64,000 nt of DNA from Fontibacillus panacisegetis (GTDB lineage: Bacteria > Bacillota > Bacilli > Paenibacillales > Paenibacillaceae): assembly GCF_900102215.1 (NCBI RefSeq), contig NZ_FNBG01000024.1:1-64000 (forward strand), in the 5' to 3' direction. How positions within the stretch are numbered: the stretch's first letter is position 1; each line of letters starts with the position of its first letter. The notes under the pieces were generated by a model. That model ran no database searches, was not told where the DNA came from, and saw only the letters and a program-made list of their open reading frames with translations. Shown here one piece after another: positions 1 to 8,708 of the stretch. Made by a program: the position numbers and the translations under genes.

Positions 1-40
1 TTTCATAGAGCGGTGTGATACGGCAGAATAAGGAGCAATC

Positions 41-222
41 CTGTGAATTCATAAACATTGTAGGGCAGGACTCCGATTTAAGGGGGCCTAGCCGATGATG
101 CAACTTTTCTACAAGAAAATCGAGATTCCATTCAACATCAGCCAAAAAAACTGCACTTTCACACCTTTTTGATTGATCTGACTATTCCCTCCTCCAAAAA
201 GCTGCACCTTTGCACTTTTTCT
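41..222. repeat. Degenerate CTGCA-type motif tetrad
   Basis: Beyond the 3' end of tatC, CTGCA-like motifs with a following CTTTT lie at 151 and 202, exactly 51 bases apart. Weaker matches lie near 90 and 41. The spacing follows the 51-61-51 plan of the clear tetrad at 24467-24645, so I read this as an eroded member of the same family. No gene is seen in bases 1-297. Confidence 0.4.
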
Positions 223-259
223 CACCATTAGTCAACCACCTAACTCCACATCATAAACG

Positions 260-285
260 TAAAAACGCGCCCAAACAGGACGCGT
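260..285 (-). terminator. Rho-independent terminator of the tatC operon
   Basis: On the minus strand an ACGCGTCC / GGGCGCGT stem is followed by TTTTT, directly downstream of the tatC stop. It would end the folate-moa-tat transcript. Confidence 0.6.
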
Positions 286-297
286 CCATTCGAGCAT

Positions 298-1059
298 TTA
301 TTGCTCATATTGCTTCTTTCGCTCTTCATCAGCAGCAAGCTGCTTTTTATGAACTCGGGTAGAGAGGATCACACTTAGCTCATATAGAAGAATCAGCGGT
401 ATGAGGACTAGAAATGCGGAGAAGAAATCCGCAGGTGTAATCATTACAGAGACCACGACAAGCGCAAAATAAGCTACGCGGCGCATCTTTTTCAAAAGCT
501 TCGGATTCAGTATGCGCAGCTGCGTTAAAAAAAGAATCACAATCGGCAACTCAAACAGCAAGGAAATAGGCAGCACAATATTAGTTAAAAACTTGAAGTA
601 ATCAGCCATGCCATAGGTTTCAATTAAGCCCAGCTGCTTGTTCAGTGATCCCGTGAATGTCATAGCGAGCGGAAATACGACAAAATATCCAAAGGCTACC
701 CCGATCAAGAAAAAAATAAATGCAAATGGAATATATTTTAATGTCGCTTTTTGCTCTTTAGGCTTGAGCCCTGGGCTTACGAATGCCCATACCTGAAAAA
801 GTGTGAACGGTAGAGTGATACCAAACGCCACGAGCATGGCGATCTTCATGTATACTCCGACCCCGTCCCAAAAAGAGAATGCATTGAGTTCAATTTCTAC
901 ACCGGATAACGCATTGATCGTCAAATAATGGTAGATCGGATCAACGACAAAAAATGCTCCCACAAGCACAGCAACAAATACGAAAGCAACGAGAAAAAGC
1001 CGCCTCCGCAGTTCGGTCAAATGATCGACTACAGTTAATTCATCCTGTTCTTCAGCCAT
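298..1059 (-). CDS. tatC: Twin-arginine translocase subunit TatC
   Basis: This 253-residue polytopic protein is the receptor core of the Tat pathway, which exports folded proteins with RR signal peptides across the cytoplasmic membrane. The N-terminus carries the family hallmark HLTELRRRL, followed by hydrophobic segments matching the usual six helices, and the conserved stretch FVSPGLKPKE near residues 90-100. The ATG is preceded by GAGGGGG at good distance. It lies 29 bases after tatA on the same strand and is the last gene of a five-gene run (5-formyl-THF cyclo-ligase, moaC, moaB, tatA, tatC). Pairing with molybdenum-cofactor genes fits, since many molybdoenzymes are Tat substrates. Family and function are secure; which substrates it exports cannot be told. 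Confidence 0.96.
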   Translation of the reverse strand: MAEEQDELTVVDHLTELRRRLFLVAFVFVAVLVGAFFVVDPIYHYLTINALSGVEIELNAFSFWDGVGVYMKIAMLVAFGITLPFTLFQVWAFVSPGLKPKEQKATLKYIPFAFIFFLIGVAFGYFVVFPLAMTFTGSLNKQLGLIETYGMADYFKFLTNIVLPISLLFELPIVILFLTQLRILNPKLLKKMRRVAYFALVVVSVMITPADFFSAFLVLIPLILLYELSVILSTRVHKKQLAADEERKKQYEQ

Positions 1060-1088
1060 ACGCCTTCCCCCTCAATCTCCGGAAGGTA

Positions 1089-1313
1089 TTATTCCGGCAA
1101 ACGTCGATCATCGCTTTGGGATGCAGCAACGACAGGAGGAGTCTGGATTTTTTTTGCCTCTGCGGGCTTTTCTTGATCCTCTACAATATCCCGGGTCGCT
1201 TCTTTAAATTCACGGAAGGTACGTCCAACGGCTCGTCCCAGCTCTGGTAACTTGTTGGGGCCGAATAGCAACAACGCAGCAATAACAATTAACAAAAAAC
1301 CGCCTGCACTCAT
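1089..1313 (-). CDS. tatA: Twin-arginine translocase subunit TatA
   Basis: This 74-residue protein would form the pore or membrane-thinning component of the Tat translocon. It has one N-terminal transmembrane helix, the FGPNKLPELGRAVG hinge typical of TatA, then an amphipathic helix and a charged, disordered tail. I place the start at ATG 1313 because AGGAG sits seven to eight bases upstream and the protein then begins MSAGGFLLIVI, like other TatA proteins; an upstream in-frame start would add 17 unlikely residues. It lies between moaB and tatC in one apparent operon. A second tatA without tatC is at 53728-53946. Confidence 0.94.
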   Translation of the reverse strand: MSAGGFLLIVIAALLLFGPNKLPELGRAVGRTFREFKEATRDIVEDQEKPAEAKKIQTPPVVAASQSDDRRLPE

Positions 1314-1397
1314 TTTGAATCTCCTTCCGAAGTGATAACTTATTTTAAATCTAAGATACCACAATCCACTTCCAAGTCATAGATCAATCAAGTACAG

Positions 1398-1883
1398 CTA
1401 CAGACGGAATTGTCCTGTAACCATTAGCAACGCTTCTGGCAGCTGGTCCATAATGGCAGCCAGATTCTCATGAACGCCCTTAGGTGTACCCGGCAGGTTA
1501 ACAATTAGCGTCCGGCCGCGAATACCTACAATGCCTCTAAACAGCATAGACCCACGATTTTTCTGCATGTTGGAATAACGCATAGCTTCGGCCATTCCGG
1601 GAACCTCCCGTTCAATGACCCGTCTAGTTGCTTCGGGAGTCACATCCCGAATTGCCAGTTCCGTTCCTCCAGTCGTTAAAACAAGATCGGCATGAAAATA
1701 ATCTGTCATTTCAATCAAAGCTGCAATAATTTCATCCGGTTCATCTGGGACAATACGATATTCGACTATTTCACCGCCCAGTTCTTCCTCGACCAGTTCC
1801 CGGATAACCTGGGCGCTCGTATCTTCACGTTCGCCTCTGGCTCCTTTATCACTTGCCGTAAGGATCGCTGTTTTCCAAACCAT
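1398..1883 (-). CDS. moaB: MogA/MoaB-family molybdenum cofactor protein
   Basis: This 161-residue protein belongs to the MogA/MoaB family, which in molybdenum cofactor synthesis adenylylates molybdopterin before metal insertion. The family signature TTGGTELAIRDVTPEAT and the later NLPGTPKG loop are both present, and the length is typical of the single-domain form. ATG 1883 is chosen because GGAGGGTGA precedes it; a start seven codons upstream lacks this support. It follows moaC by 52 bases and precedes tatA on the same strand. From sequence alone I cannot separate a true MogA adenylyltransferase from a MoaB-like paralogue. Confidence 0.9.
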   Translation of the reverse strand: MVWKTAILTASDKGARGEREDTSAQVIRELVEEELGGEIVEYRIVPDEPDEIIAALIEMTDYFHADLVLTTGGTELAIRDVTPEATRRVIEREVPGMAEAMRYSNMQKNRGSMLFRGIVGIRGRTLIVNLPGTPKGVHENLAAIMDQLPEALLMVTGQFRL

Positions 1884-1935
1884 GAAGTCACCCTCCTCAT
1901 CCATATAGGAACAAATATTTTATCTATTAATGTGA

Positions 1936-2433
1936 TTAGCTACGGATGTAATCTCCACTCTTTCCTCCACTTTTAGCTTGTAAAAGCGTCGGTCCGATGA
2001 TCATATCCTTTTGCAGAGCTTTACACATGTCATAAACAGTAAGTGCTGAAGCAGAAACAGCTGTTAGCGCCTCCATTTCTACGCCCGTCTTGCCTTCGGT
2101 TTTTACCGTAGCCTCGATATACAGCTCATCTACCTCATTATCGTTAAAAATAATATTTACACCAGTTAAAGCTAGCGGGTGGCACATTGGAATCCAATCA
2201 GATGTTTTTTTTGCACCTTGAATGCCGGCCACTTGAGATACAGCAAGAACATCACCTTTTCCAACTTTTCCAGCCTTGATAGCTTGAAGCGTTGAAGGCA
2301 GCATCTTGATCGTCGTCGAAGCAACCGCAACGCGAACGGTCGGTTCCTTACCCGAAATATCTACCATTCGTGCCCTTCCCTGTTCATTGAAATGGGTCAT
2401 TCCTTCTTGTTTTGAAGCCCCGTCCATAGCCAT
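1936..2433 (-). CDS. moaC: Cyclic pyranopterin monophosphate synthase MoaC
   Basis: MoaC converts the MoaA product, 3',8-cyclo-dihydro-GTP, to cyclic pyranopterin monophosphate, the first stable molybdopterin precursor. The protein shows [14 protein letters not shown] near its start, the active-site [12 protein letters not shown] motif and [20 protein letters not shown]. Two starts are possible: ATG 2433, with AGGAAAG upstream, giving 165 residues; and ATG 2400, which overlaps the upstream stop as ATGA and gives the 154-residue length nearer to other MoaC proteins, but with AGAAGGA directly against the codon. Either way it is translationally coupled to the 5-formyl-THF cyclo-ligase gene. No moaA, moaD or moaE lies in the window. 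Confidence 0.95.
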   Translation of the reverse strand: MAMDGASKQEGMTHFNEQGRARMVDISGKEPTVRVAVASTTIKMLPSTLQAIKAGKVGKGDVLAVSQVAGIQGAKKTSDWIPMCHPLALTGVNIIFNDNEVDELYIEATVKTEGKTGVEMEALTAVSASALTVYDMCKALQKDMIIGPTLLQAKSGGKSGDYIRS

Positions 2434-3065
2434 GTCTCACTACTTTCCTTCATATATAAAGTGCCGGATACCGTAAACAGCATATCCAGTCGAAAATCAT
2501 GTTTTTCCATAGGAATGACTGGCACGATTGATTCCTTAAATGCCAGTGAGGCCATCACCGTATGCCGTTGATTACCACATGCATCTGTTAATTGCTTAAC
2601 AAAACGATCATAATATCCTGCGCCAAATCCGATTCGTCCACCGTTTAGATCGAAAGCAAGTCCAGGTACGACAACCAAATCGATCTCACAGTAGCGCGAT
2701 ACGGGCCAAATCAATGCAGAATCACTTGGCTCTCGAATTCCCCAATAGCCTGAAATTAAGTCTGCCTCACCCTGAATTTCATGCAGCGCCATAAAGTCTT
2801 TGCTAGCAACGCGGGGTGCGAGCAGCCGATCCCCTTTTTGTATGCACTGATTGAGAAGATAGTTCGTTACAGGTTCATCACGAAACGATATGTAACTAAA
2901 TACATTAAGTCGACCGCCGCGTAATTCTCTTAGCGGCCCGAGTACCTCCTGCTCAGCCAGTCGGCTGGCAGCTAATGACTGCTCAAGACGATCAGCCTCG
3001 GGTATCCTGGAACGAATATCGGCCATTTTCGTCCGTATTTCTTGCTTTTCATTCCTGATGTCCAT
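2397..3065 (-). CDS. 5-formyltetrahydrofolate cyclo-ligase
   Basis: This 222-residue enzyme would use ATP to convert 5-formyl-THF to 5,10-methenyl-THF, returning a storage folate to one-carbon metabolism. The C-terminal family motif is clear: [19 protein letters not shown] followed by YYDRFV, and GYWGIREP precedes it. The N-terminus has the usual basic helix ([15 protein letters not shown]). AGAGGGG precedes the ATG. It is the first gene of the run that continues into moaC, overlapping it by 4 or 37 bases. The upstream gap of about 170 bases is shared with the divergent ABC-F gene and should hold both promoters. Confidence 0.93.
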   Translation of the reverse strand: MDIRNEKQEIRTKMADIRSRIPEADRLEQSLAASRLAEQEVLGPLRELRGGRLNVFSYISFRDEPVTNYLLNQCIQKGDRLLAPRVASKDFMALHEIQGEADLISGYWGIREPSDSALIWPVSRYCEIDLVVVPGLAFDLNGGRIGFGAGYYDRFVKQLTDACGNQRHTVMASLAFKESIVPVIPMEKHDFRLDMLFTVSGTLYMKESSETWLWTGLQNKKE

Positions 3066-3233
3066 GATTATCCCCTCTCCCGCATCATAACGGGAAATCT
3101 CTGATTCTAGTTTATCATTGTTGAAGCAAAATGAAAACTGAGCGTCAGCGGTGCATTTGTATGTTGTTTCATGTACACTAAATAGAAGAAGATCTTATAT
3201 TGCACATATTATCGTTGGAGGATGTATCTGAAT

Positions 3234-5198
3234 ATGCTTCTACAAGCTAATGATATTACTAAATTATATGGAGTTACTACTGTGCTCAGCGGGATTAACT
3301 TACAAATTCTTGAACGTGATCGTATCGGACTGGTTGGCGTCAACGGAGCGGGAAAATCAACTCTGCTGCAAATACTTGCTGATGAAATGTCCTGTGATGG
3401 TGGCCAAATTTTTAAAGCAAAAGAAACAACAATTGGATATCTTGCCCAAAACAGTGGACTTCAATCCTATCTCACCATCTGGGAAGAAATGCTTGCGGTT
3501 TTTGCACCACTAACTGAAGCTGAAAAAGAGCTCCGCCTAATGGAGCAGCAAATTGCTGATCCTTCGCTTGCGTCTGATGCCAGAGTGTATCAAGAGCTGC
3601 TTGATCGTTACGCAATAAAATCTGATTGGTTCAAGGACAACGGGGGTTATGAAATTGAGACACGAATCCGCAGCGTGCTTCACGGTATGGGATTCGGTAC
3701 ATTTCCACCAGACACTGCAATTTCATCATTAAGCGGTGGGCAAAAAACACGGCTGGCGCTCGCTCGAATTTTGCTACAAGCTCCTGACCTGCTAATGCTT
3801 GACGAGCCTACTAACCATCTGGATATTGAGACACTCACCTGGCTGGAGGACTATTTGCGAAATTATTCCGGCGCCTTGCTGGTTGTCTCTCATGACCGTT
3901 ATTTTCTGGATAGGCTGGTTACGACAATTGTCGAAATCGAACGCCATCAATCTCGTAGATACACTGGCAATTACAGTCGTTACATTGATCTGAAGGCTGC
4001 TGAATACGAAAGTCAGATGAAAATGTATGAAAAGCAACAGGATGAAATCGCACGGATGGAGGATTTTATCCAGAAAAATATCGTACGAGCCTCTACCACC
4101 AAACGAGCGCAGAGCCGTCGCAAAGCGCTTGAAAAAATGGAGGTCATAGATCGTCCTCTCGGCGACTTAAAAAAAGCAAGCTTTGCATTTGAAGCAGATA
4201 TTATGAGTGGTAAAGACGTTCTTCAAGTGGATAGGCTGGCCTTTGCTTTTGAGGACAAGAATGCTTCGCTCTTTCAAAACGTTTCCTTCTATTTAAAACG
4301 TGGGGAGACAGTTGCACTAATCGGCCCTAACGGAATCGGTAAATCTACTCTGCTTAAAATGCTGACGGGTGATCTGAAGCCGACAGAAGGCTCCATCATG
4401 TGGGGAACTAAAGTCAAGATTGGATACTACGATCAGGAGCAAACCCATTTGAATCTAAAAAATACGGTTCTTGAAGAAGTATGGGGTGCCTTTCCTCATA
4501 TTGAGGAAGCTCGAATTCGCAGCGTGTTAGGCAACTTCCTTTTTAGTGGAGATGATGTACTTAAGAAAATTTCCGCACTGAGCGGTGGGGAAAAAGCTCG
4601 TATTGCCCTTGCCAAGCTAATGCTTCAAAAGGCGAATGTTCTAATCCTTGACGAGCCTACCAACCATTTGGACCTGTTCAGCAAGGAAGTACTGGAATCC
4701 GCTCTGCTTGATTATGATGGTACGCTGTTGTTCATATCCCATGACCGATATTTCCTGAACAAAATGGCTGAACGTATTGTAGAGCTTCATCCTAGTGGTG
4801 CTGAACATTTCCTGGGTAATTATGACGATTACTTGGAGAAAAAGCAGGAACAAGCGGAGCTGGCCGCGGAATTAGCGGGCATAGAATCCAACAAATCCAA
4901 TTCTTCTTCAGAACGGCAAAGCAGCCCAAATGATTTATCGTCTGCCAAAACCGGAGCTGCTTCCTTTGAAGCTGACAAGCAAGCCAAACGTGAGGAAAGA
5001 GCACGGCTTCGCAGAATGGAACAGCTTGAAGAGACCATTGCTAATTTGGAAGCCGAGATTGAGCGACTTGAACATGAGCTTACTGAGCCTGATGTGTATC
5101 AGGACTATACAGCGATACAGGAGCGCCAGACCATGATTGATGAACATAAAGCAAAGCTTGCATCTTCATATGAAGAATGGGAGTCCATTGCTTTGTGA
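3234..5198 (+). CDS. ABC-F family ATPase (YdiF-like)
   Basis: This soluble protein of about 654 residues has two ABC ATPase domains and no membrane segment, the ABC-F plan. Such proteins act on the ribosome, as translation factors or antibiotic-resistance factors. Domain 1 has Walker A VNGAGKST and the signature LSGGQKTRLALAR with DEPTNHLD; domain 2 has PNGIGKST, LSGGEKARIALAK and again DEPTNHLD. A charged linker separates them, and a glutamate/arginine-rich coiled coil forms the C-terminus, as in B. subtilis YdiF-like proteins. ATG 3234 gives the usual MLLQANDITK start; the upstream ATG at 3222 abuts GGAGG with no spacing. No target-specific resistance is implied. The position next to moaC and tat genes matches ydiF. 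Confidence 0.92.
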   Translation: MLLQANDITKLYGVTTVLSGINLQILERDRIGLVGVNGAGKSTLLQILADEMSCDGGQIFKAKETTIGYLAQNSGLQSYLTIWEEMLAVFAPLTEAEKELRLMEQQIADPSLASDARVYQELLDRYAIKSDWFKDNGGYEIETRIRSVLHGMGFGTFPPDTAISSLSGGQKTRLALARILLQAPDLLMLDEPTNHLDIETLTWLEDYLRNYSGALLVVSHDRYFLDRLVTTIVEIERHQSRRYTGNYSRYIDLKAAEYESQMKMYEKQQDEIARMEDFIQKNIVRASTTKRAQSRRKALEKMEVIDRPLGDLKKASFAFEADIMSGKDVLQVDRLAFAFEDKNASLFQNVSFYLKRGETVALIGPNGIGKSTLLKMLTGDLKPTEGSIMWGTKVKIGYYDQEQTHLNLKNTVLEEVWGAFPHIEEARIRSVLGNFLFSGDDVLKKISALSGGEKARIALAKLMLQKANVLILDEPTNHLDLFSKEVLESALLDYDGTLLFISHDRYFLNKMAERIVELHPSGAEHFLGNYDDYLEKKQEQAELAAELAGIESNKSNSSSERQSSPNDLSSAKTGAASFEADKQAKREERARLRRMEQLEETIANLEAEIERLEHELTEPDVYQDYTAIQERQTMIDEHKAKLASSYEEWESIAL

Positions 5199-5265
5199 TC
5201 AAAATCCGAACTTCTGAACGGCTTTCACAAAAATATTTTTTACGTAAAATTAATATTTCTCCACT

Positions 5266-5504
5266 TTATGCACATTATTATCCACAAGATATTTTCAAAA
5301 AAGGCGACCTCAATGGTCGCTTTTTTCAGGTATTACGACCTGTTTTTTTGAAATTTCATAATTTATCCACTGAGTTATACACATTATCCACAAATTTTTG
5401 AAAAAAAATGTCGTTTTCTTTCATACTTCTCAACCTTTTAGCTGGCAAGCTTTCATTTTATTTTCATTAATAATATTAACGATCTGTGGATAACTTTGTT
5501 CACA
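5266..5504. promoter_or_regulatory. DnaA-box cluster
   Basis: Five exact matches to TTATNCACA lie in 228 bases of AT-rich, gene-free sequence: TTATGCACA at 5266, TTATCCACA at 5278, TTATACACA at 5375, TTATCCACA at 5384 and, on the minus strand, TTATCCACA at 5485-5493. One-mismatch boxes are at 5363 (TTATCCACT) and 5496 (TTGTTCACA). DnaA is known to bind this consensus. There is no dnaA or dnaN here, so this is unlikely to be oriC; a DnaA-titrating or regulatory cluster is more likely. The remaining bases to 5771 are AT-rich and hold no gene that I can support. Confidence 0.7.
5297..5327 (+). terminator. Terminator after the ABC-F gene
   Basis: GCGACC-TCAAT-GGTCGC is followed by a run of T and preceded by a run of A, so it could work in both directions. 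It lies about 100 bases after the ABC-F stop and within the span of the DnaA boxes. Confidence 0.75.
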
Positions 5505-5771
5505 TCTTGACAAATTATTAACTCCATGTAACTCCGCGTAACGGATTCATTCGTACCGTGTTAAATTCAATTTTATTCTGATTAACCATACTTAATCTTG
5601 TTTAATAGTCTTTATAACTTGATCAAGCCTTAATTTCGATATTACATTAATTACACATACTAATTACCTATTCCATTTTAGTTAAAAAATTACTATTATT
5701 TTCAAAGGGTAATACTGCCCACAATATTGTATAAAAAAACATAGTAATCAATTTACAAGGAGAGAAAATTC

Positions 5772-6665
5772 ATGCGATTATTCAAAATTGCTACATTAAC
5801 TTCACTTGGCTTGAGCCTTGCATTTGTTGGAGGATGTCAATCATTATCCTCTAGTCCTGCCACTACTCAAGGAGCATTGTCTAATATCCCTGAATTTACA
5901 GAATCAACACTACCTGGTGGGGGAGTAGCCTTTCCGCACAACGAACGAATTCATTTATCTACCGATCAAAAATGGATTGCTTCAGAGGGGCATCTATCGG
6001 ACTTGATTCGTCTACAATGGACTGCTGAACGTGCAAAACCTGCCATTGCCTGGGCTGACGAGAAAGGAAAGGATAAAACTGCGATCGTGTCCCATGATAA
6101 AGCGAACAACCCTGAGCAACATGATCATAAGCATATCTCTATTGAAACAACAATGTCGCCTACAGGAAAATATAAAGATCAATTGTACACTCGTTTTGAA
6201 ATTCCTTATGATACCGATGTCTCTGAAATCAGGACACACTCCTCTAACTTCAATGTTATGGATGGCATTCTAAGAGTTGCAGGTGGTGGCAACAGAGATT
6301 TACAATTTGCATCAACTGCCAAAGAAAATGTTACAAGTCCTTTATGGACCTTGAGAGCCAACAGTTCTCAATTAACTGGACAAAACCAAGGGGCAGACCT
6401 TCAAATTATCCGATATTCTGATAAAGGCGAAGTGCTGGATAGTTCATTAACTGTTAAACGAAATAATGGAAATATCGGAATTGGTACCGCTACTCCCGAG
6501 AGCAAGCTTGATGTGAATGGCGACAGCATACGTATCCGCGAATCCAAAACTCCAGCTTCGTCCACCTCACCAGGTAATAAAGGGGACATTGCTTGGGATG
6601 ATAAATATATGTACGTATGTGTTGCGAAGGATACCTGGAAGCGTTCTGAGCTTTCTTCTTGGTAA
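5772..6665 (+). CDS. Lipoprotein with tail-fibre-like C-terminus
   Basis: A 297-residue predicted lipoprotein. The N-terminus has a basic start, a hydrophobic stretch and a lipobox ending FVGGC, with Cys22 as the likely acylated residue. The middle is unrecognised. From about residue 228 it reads NNGNIGIGTATPESKLDVNG, a motif common in phage tail-fibre and trimeric adhesin regions, and ends in GNKGDIAWDDKYMYVCVA followed by a DTWKR turn, an end domain seen in many Firmicute surface and phage structural proteins. AAGGAGAG precedes the ATG. A homologous but broken end domain recurs at 18049-18234. I infer a surface-exposed, perhaps binding, role; the substrate is unknown. Confidence 0.75.
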   Translation: MRLFKIATLTSLGLSLAFVGGCQSLSSSPATTQGALSNIPEFTESTLPGGGVAFPHNERIHLSTDQKWIASEGHLSDLIRLQWTAERAKPAIAWADEKGKDKTAIVSHDKANNPEQHDHKHISIETTMSPTGKYKDQLYTRFEIPYDTDVSEIRTHSSNFNVMDGILRVAGGGNRDLQFASTAKENVTSPLWTLRANSSQLTGQNQGADLQIIRYSDKGEVLDSSLTVKRNNGNIGIGTATPESKLDVNGDSIRIRESKTPASSTSPGNKGDIAWDDKYMYVCVAKDTWKRSELSSW

Positions 6666-6793
6666 TAGTTAAATTGGTCATATTTATATGACGGATTATA
6701 ATATTAAGTGCGACACCTAATAAGGCGGTATACTCTTCAGTTGCGAAAATATTGATAATAAAATAAGGATTTGTAGAATGAGCGGATCTCTAC

Positions 6794-6945
6794 AATGCCA
6801 AAATAACAATTACCTCAGAATTCAAAAGACAAATAGTACAACTCTATGAAACGGAAGAACAACCGAAAGAAGAGGAGCTAACGAAGCAATTGTGGAGATT
6901 TCCCACAAAAATCGCAAGGTCTATAATACGCGAAATTTTCTGTTG
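6794..6945 (+). pseudogene. Possible IS3-type transposase OrfA remnant
   Basis: In one frame the bases read KITITSEFKRQIVQLYE, close to the N-terminus of IS3-family OrfA proteins. The ATG at 6794 is out of frame with it by one base (an A seems lost), and the reading then runs into unrelated sequence and a stop. No terminal repeats are visible. The rest of 6666-7185 holds only the hairpin at 7040. Confidence 0.35.
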
Positions 6946-7039
6946 ACAATCCAAAAAACGAATGTGTCATCATCACGAGTAACTGTAAATAAACGATTTA
7001 ATTTATGTATGATCAACTTATTTTTCAAAATATGAAAAG

Positions 7040-7075
7040 GACCTATTCCAACTATGATTCAAGTTGAAGTAGGTC
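7040..7075. terminator. Hairpin, probable terminator
   Basis: GACCTATTCCAACT and AGTTGAAGTAGGTC form a 14-base stem with two wobble pairs, followed by TTTGCTTGT. It separates the plus-strand lipoprotein region from the minus-strand immunity gene. Confidence 0.5.
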
Positions 7076-7185
7076 TTTGCTTGTATTGTACACCTGAATT
7101 GCATTTTTGTAGCTTTTATTCGGTACTGTCACGCTAAAAGCCCTTTAAATGACTAGATTCCTCGAGGTTCTAAGCAAAACAATAA

Positions 7186-7440
7186 TTAATTATTTTCTGG
7201 TAATTCCTCTTCGAAAGGTGCTCTTACCATCTTCTTAAATTCGGGTTTACAAACACCAAATTTTTTGTAGTTCTCTCTTGCTAGATCTAACGAAATATGG
7301 TTTGCCCCTATGCTTAAATTAGGCTTTGAATGAGCAACAACATCAAACTGCCAAAAACATACATCACAAATTTCTACAACCACTTCATCCTCACTAACAA
7401 TAGTAAAATTATAACAACATGGACATTGTATTCTCTTCAT
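7186..7440 (-). CDS. Cysteine-rich CPCC-family protein, probable immunity
   Basis: An 84-residue protein with two cysteine pairs, CPCC near residue 5 and CDVC further on, which look like a zinc site, followed by ANHISLDLARENYKKFGVC. This is the layout of the Cys-rich CPCC family, often found beside polymorphic toxin tips. ATG 7440 is chosen because AAGGTGG precedes it; earlier in-frame residues have no such site. It starts 17 bases after the end of the RHS-type toxin tip at 7458-7862, so I infer that it is that tip's immunity protein. It remains intact although the toxin gene is broken. Confidence 0.7.
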   Translation of the reverse strand: MKRIQCPCCYNFTIVSEDEVVVEICDVCFWQFDVVAHSKPNLSIGANHISLDLARENYKKFGVCKPEFKKMVRAPFEEELPENN

Positions 7441-7457
7441 ATTTCCACCTTTCTCTC

Positions 7458-7862
7458 TCACTTTGGAGCATATTTCTCTATCTGATCCAACCAATATTTA
7501 AGTCCGTCAGTTGGTTTAAAATATGTTAATATCCCACCGTATTGATTTATCATTCCAAATTCATTAGTAGCCGTATCATATCTAAAATATGTGCCTCCTT
7601 TTGAGACAAATGATTCTGTTGTTGAGACAGGAGGCTTCTCAAGGAAATTTCTTGCACCACTTAGATATTGGCTTTCAGTCGTATACCCAAAATCCTTTTT
7701 ATGATCGTTAAAGTGTTTTGTCAAAGTACTCTTACCATTACCTTTTGTAAAATCATTAGCGACATTTCTTGTGCCAGTATAAGGCTGTCCAGGATATCTC
7801 GTCCCCTTATTATTTCCAATCAACCCTTTAACTGCATTAATACCTTTTGAAACTGTTACTAC
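7458..7862 (-). pseudogene. Orphan RHS C-terminal toxin tip
   Basis: The open frame encodes about 135 residues running VTVSKGINAVKGLIGNN, then LTKHFNDHKKDFG, TYFRYDTATNEFG and ILTYFKP. The His-rich helix followed by a beta-rich half resembles nuclease-type toxin tips of RHS and CDI proteins, perhaps of the BECR fold, but I cannot fix the family. It has no upstream RHS sequence of its own: an IS66 fragment sits where the core should join. A short internal start (ATG 7823) leaves it possibly translatable, but without a delivery domain. The CPCC gene follows at once. Confidence 0.6.
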
Positions 7863-8147
7863 TTAGGTGCGAGTTAGAATTGAAGACGCCCTTGAATGGC
7901 GAAAGTGAGGGATTTGAGAACAAAAAGGTTCTGTTTGAGGAGAGTGGAGACGATGGAGCGAATGCGTGCAAACTGCTCTGCACCCGTCGTTGTACAAAAA
8001 GCTCCTGAAATTTTAGTTTTGACCTTGACCATCCGAATATCGCGTTCTGCCTGATTATTGTCAAACGGAATTTGGGCATCTCGAAGAAAGGCAAGGATAG
8101 CGGTTTTGTATTGCTGAAACCGCATAACATCCCTTATCTTTTCCTGC
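7863..8147 (-). mobile_element. IS66-family transposase C-terminal fragment
   Basis: The frame ending at 7874 reads IPFDNNQAERDIRMVKVK, then KISGAFCTTTGAEQFARIRS, the conserved end of the IS66 TnpC transposase, and finishes AIQGRLQF. Only about 90 residues remain; the rest of the transposase is missing. It lies exactly between an RHS core remnant and the orphan toxin tip. Confidence 0.8.
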
Positions 8148-8708
8148 AACACAGTGACCAGTCGGATCAGTATAGATTAACGGATTATTAAGAACATACG
8201 TATACAAGTTCAATGTTAGCGGATTATTCAATTCCCCTTCATAAGTATCCTTACTAACAAACCTCCCTACTGCCGGATCATAATATCTGGCCCGCAGGTA
8301 ATAAAGTCCTGTCTCTTCATCCTGAATTTCTCCTGCGTATTTGAATGGATTCTCTATCCCCTCTTGCTGCTGAAGGATATTTCCCCATTCATCATACTGA
8401 TAGTTATTAACTGTATTTCCGTTTTCGTCAATAATCTGTACAACATCACCATGTCCGTTATATAGATAATAATACTTTTTGTTCGTGCTGGCTTCACGTT
8501 TAGCAAGTAGTCGATCCGGTCCCCACACATAATTAGCGGTCACTTGGTTAGAGGCATTCGCTTCAGAAATAACCTTTCCGCTGTTGTTATAGGCATAGCG
8601 AATCTTTTCTGTAACCGAAGTTGGTGTTGTCCCATTGCCTGATTCGAATTCTCGGTTGTAGTTGTTTTAGACAGTCTCAGACCTTGCATTTCATATTCAA
8701 ATTCAGTT
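8148..8708 (-). pseudogene. RHS core remnant
   Basis: This stretch is nearly identical in translation to the core end of the intact RHS gene at 9616-14760, from TEFEYEMQGLRL through VWGPDRLLAKREAST and YYLRARYYDP to NNPLIYTDPTG. One frameshift near 8640 breaks it. Upstream it joins IS-like sequence at 8709, and downstream it joins the IS66 fragment just after the conserved DPTG. It is a displaced copy of the region where RHS proteins exchange their toxin tips. Confidence 0.75.

Noticed and set aside
954-1250. 98-residue plus-strand ORF across tatA and tatC
   Set aside because: Antisense shadow of two well-supported tat genes; no ribosome binding site or recognisable sequence.
5266-5504. Chromosomal origin (oriC)
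   Set aside because: No dnaA, dnaN or rpmH lies near, and the neighbours match the ydiF-moaC-tat block, which is not at oriC in known Firmicutes.
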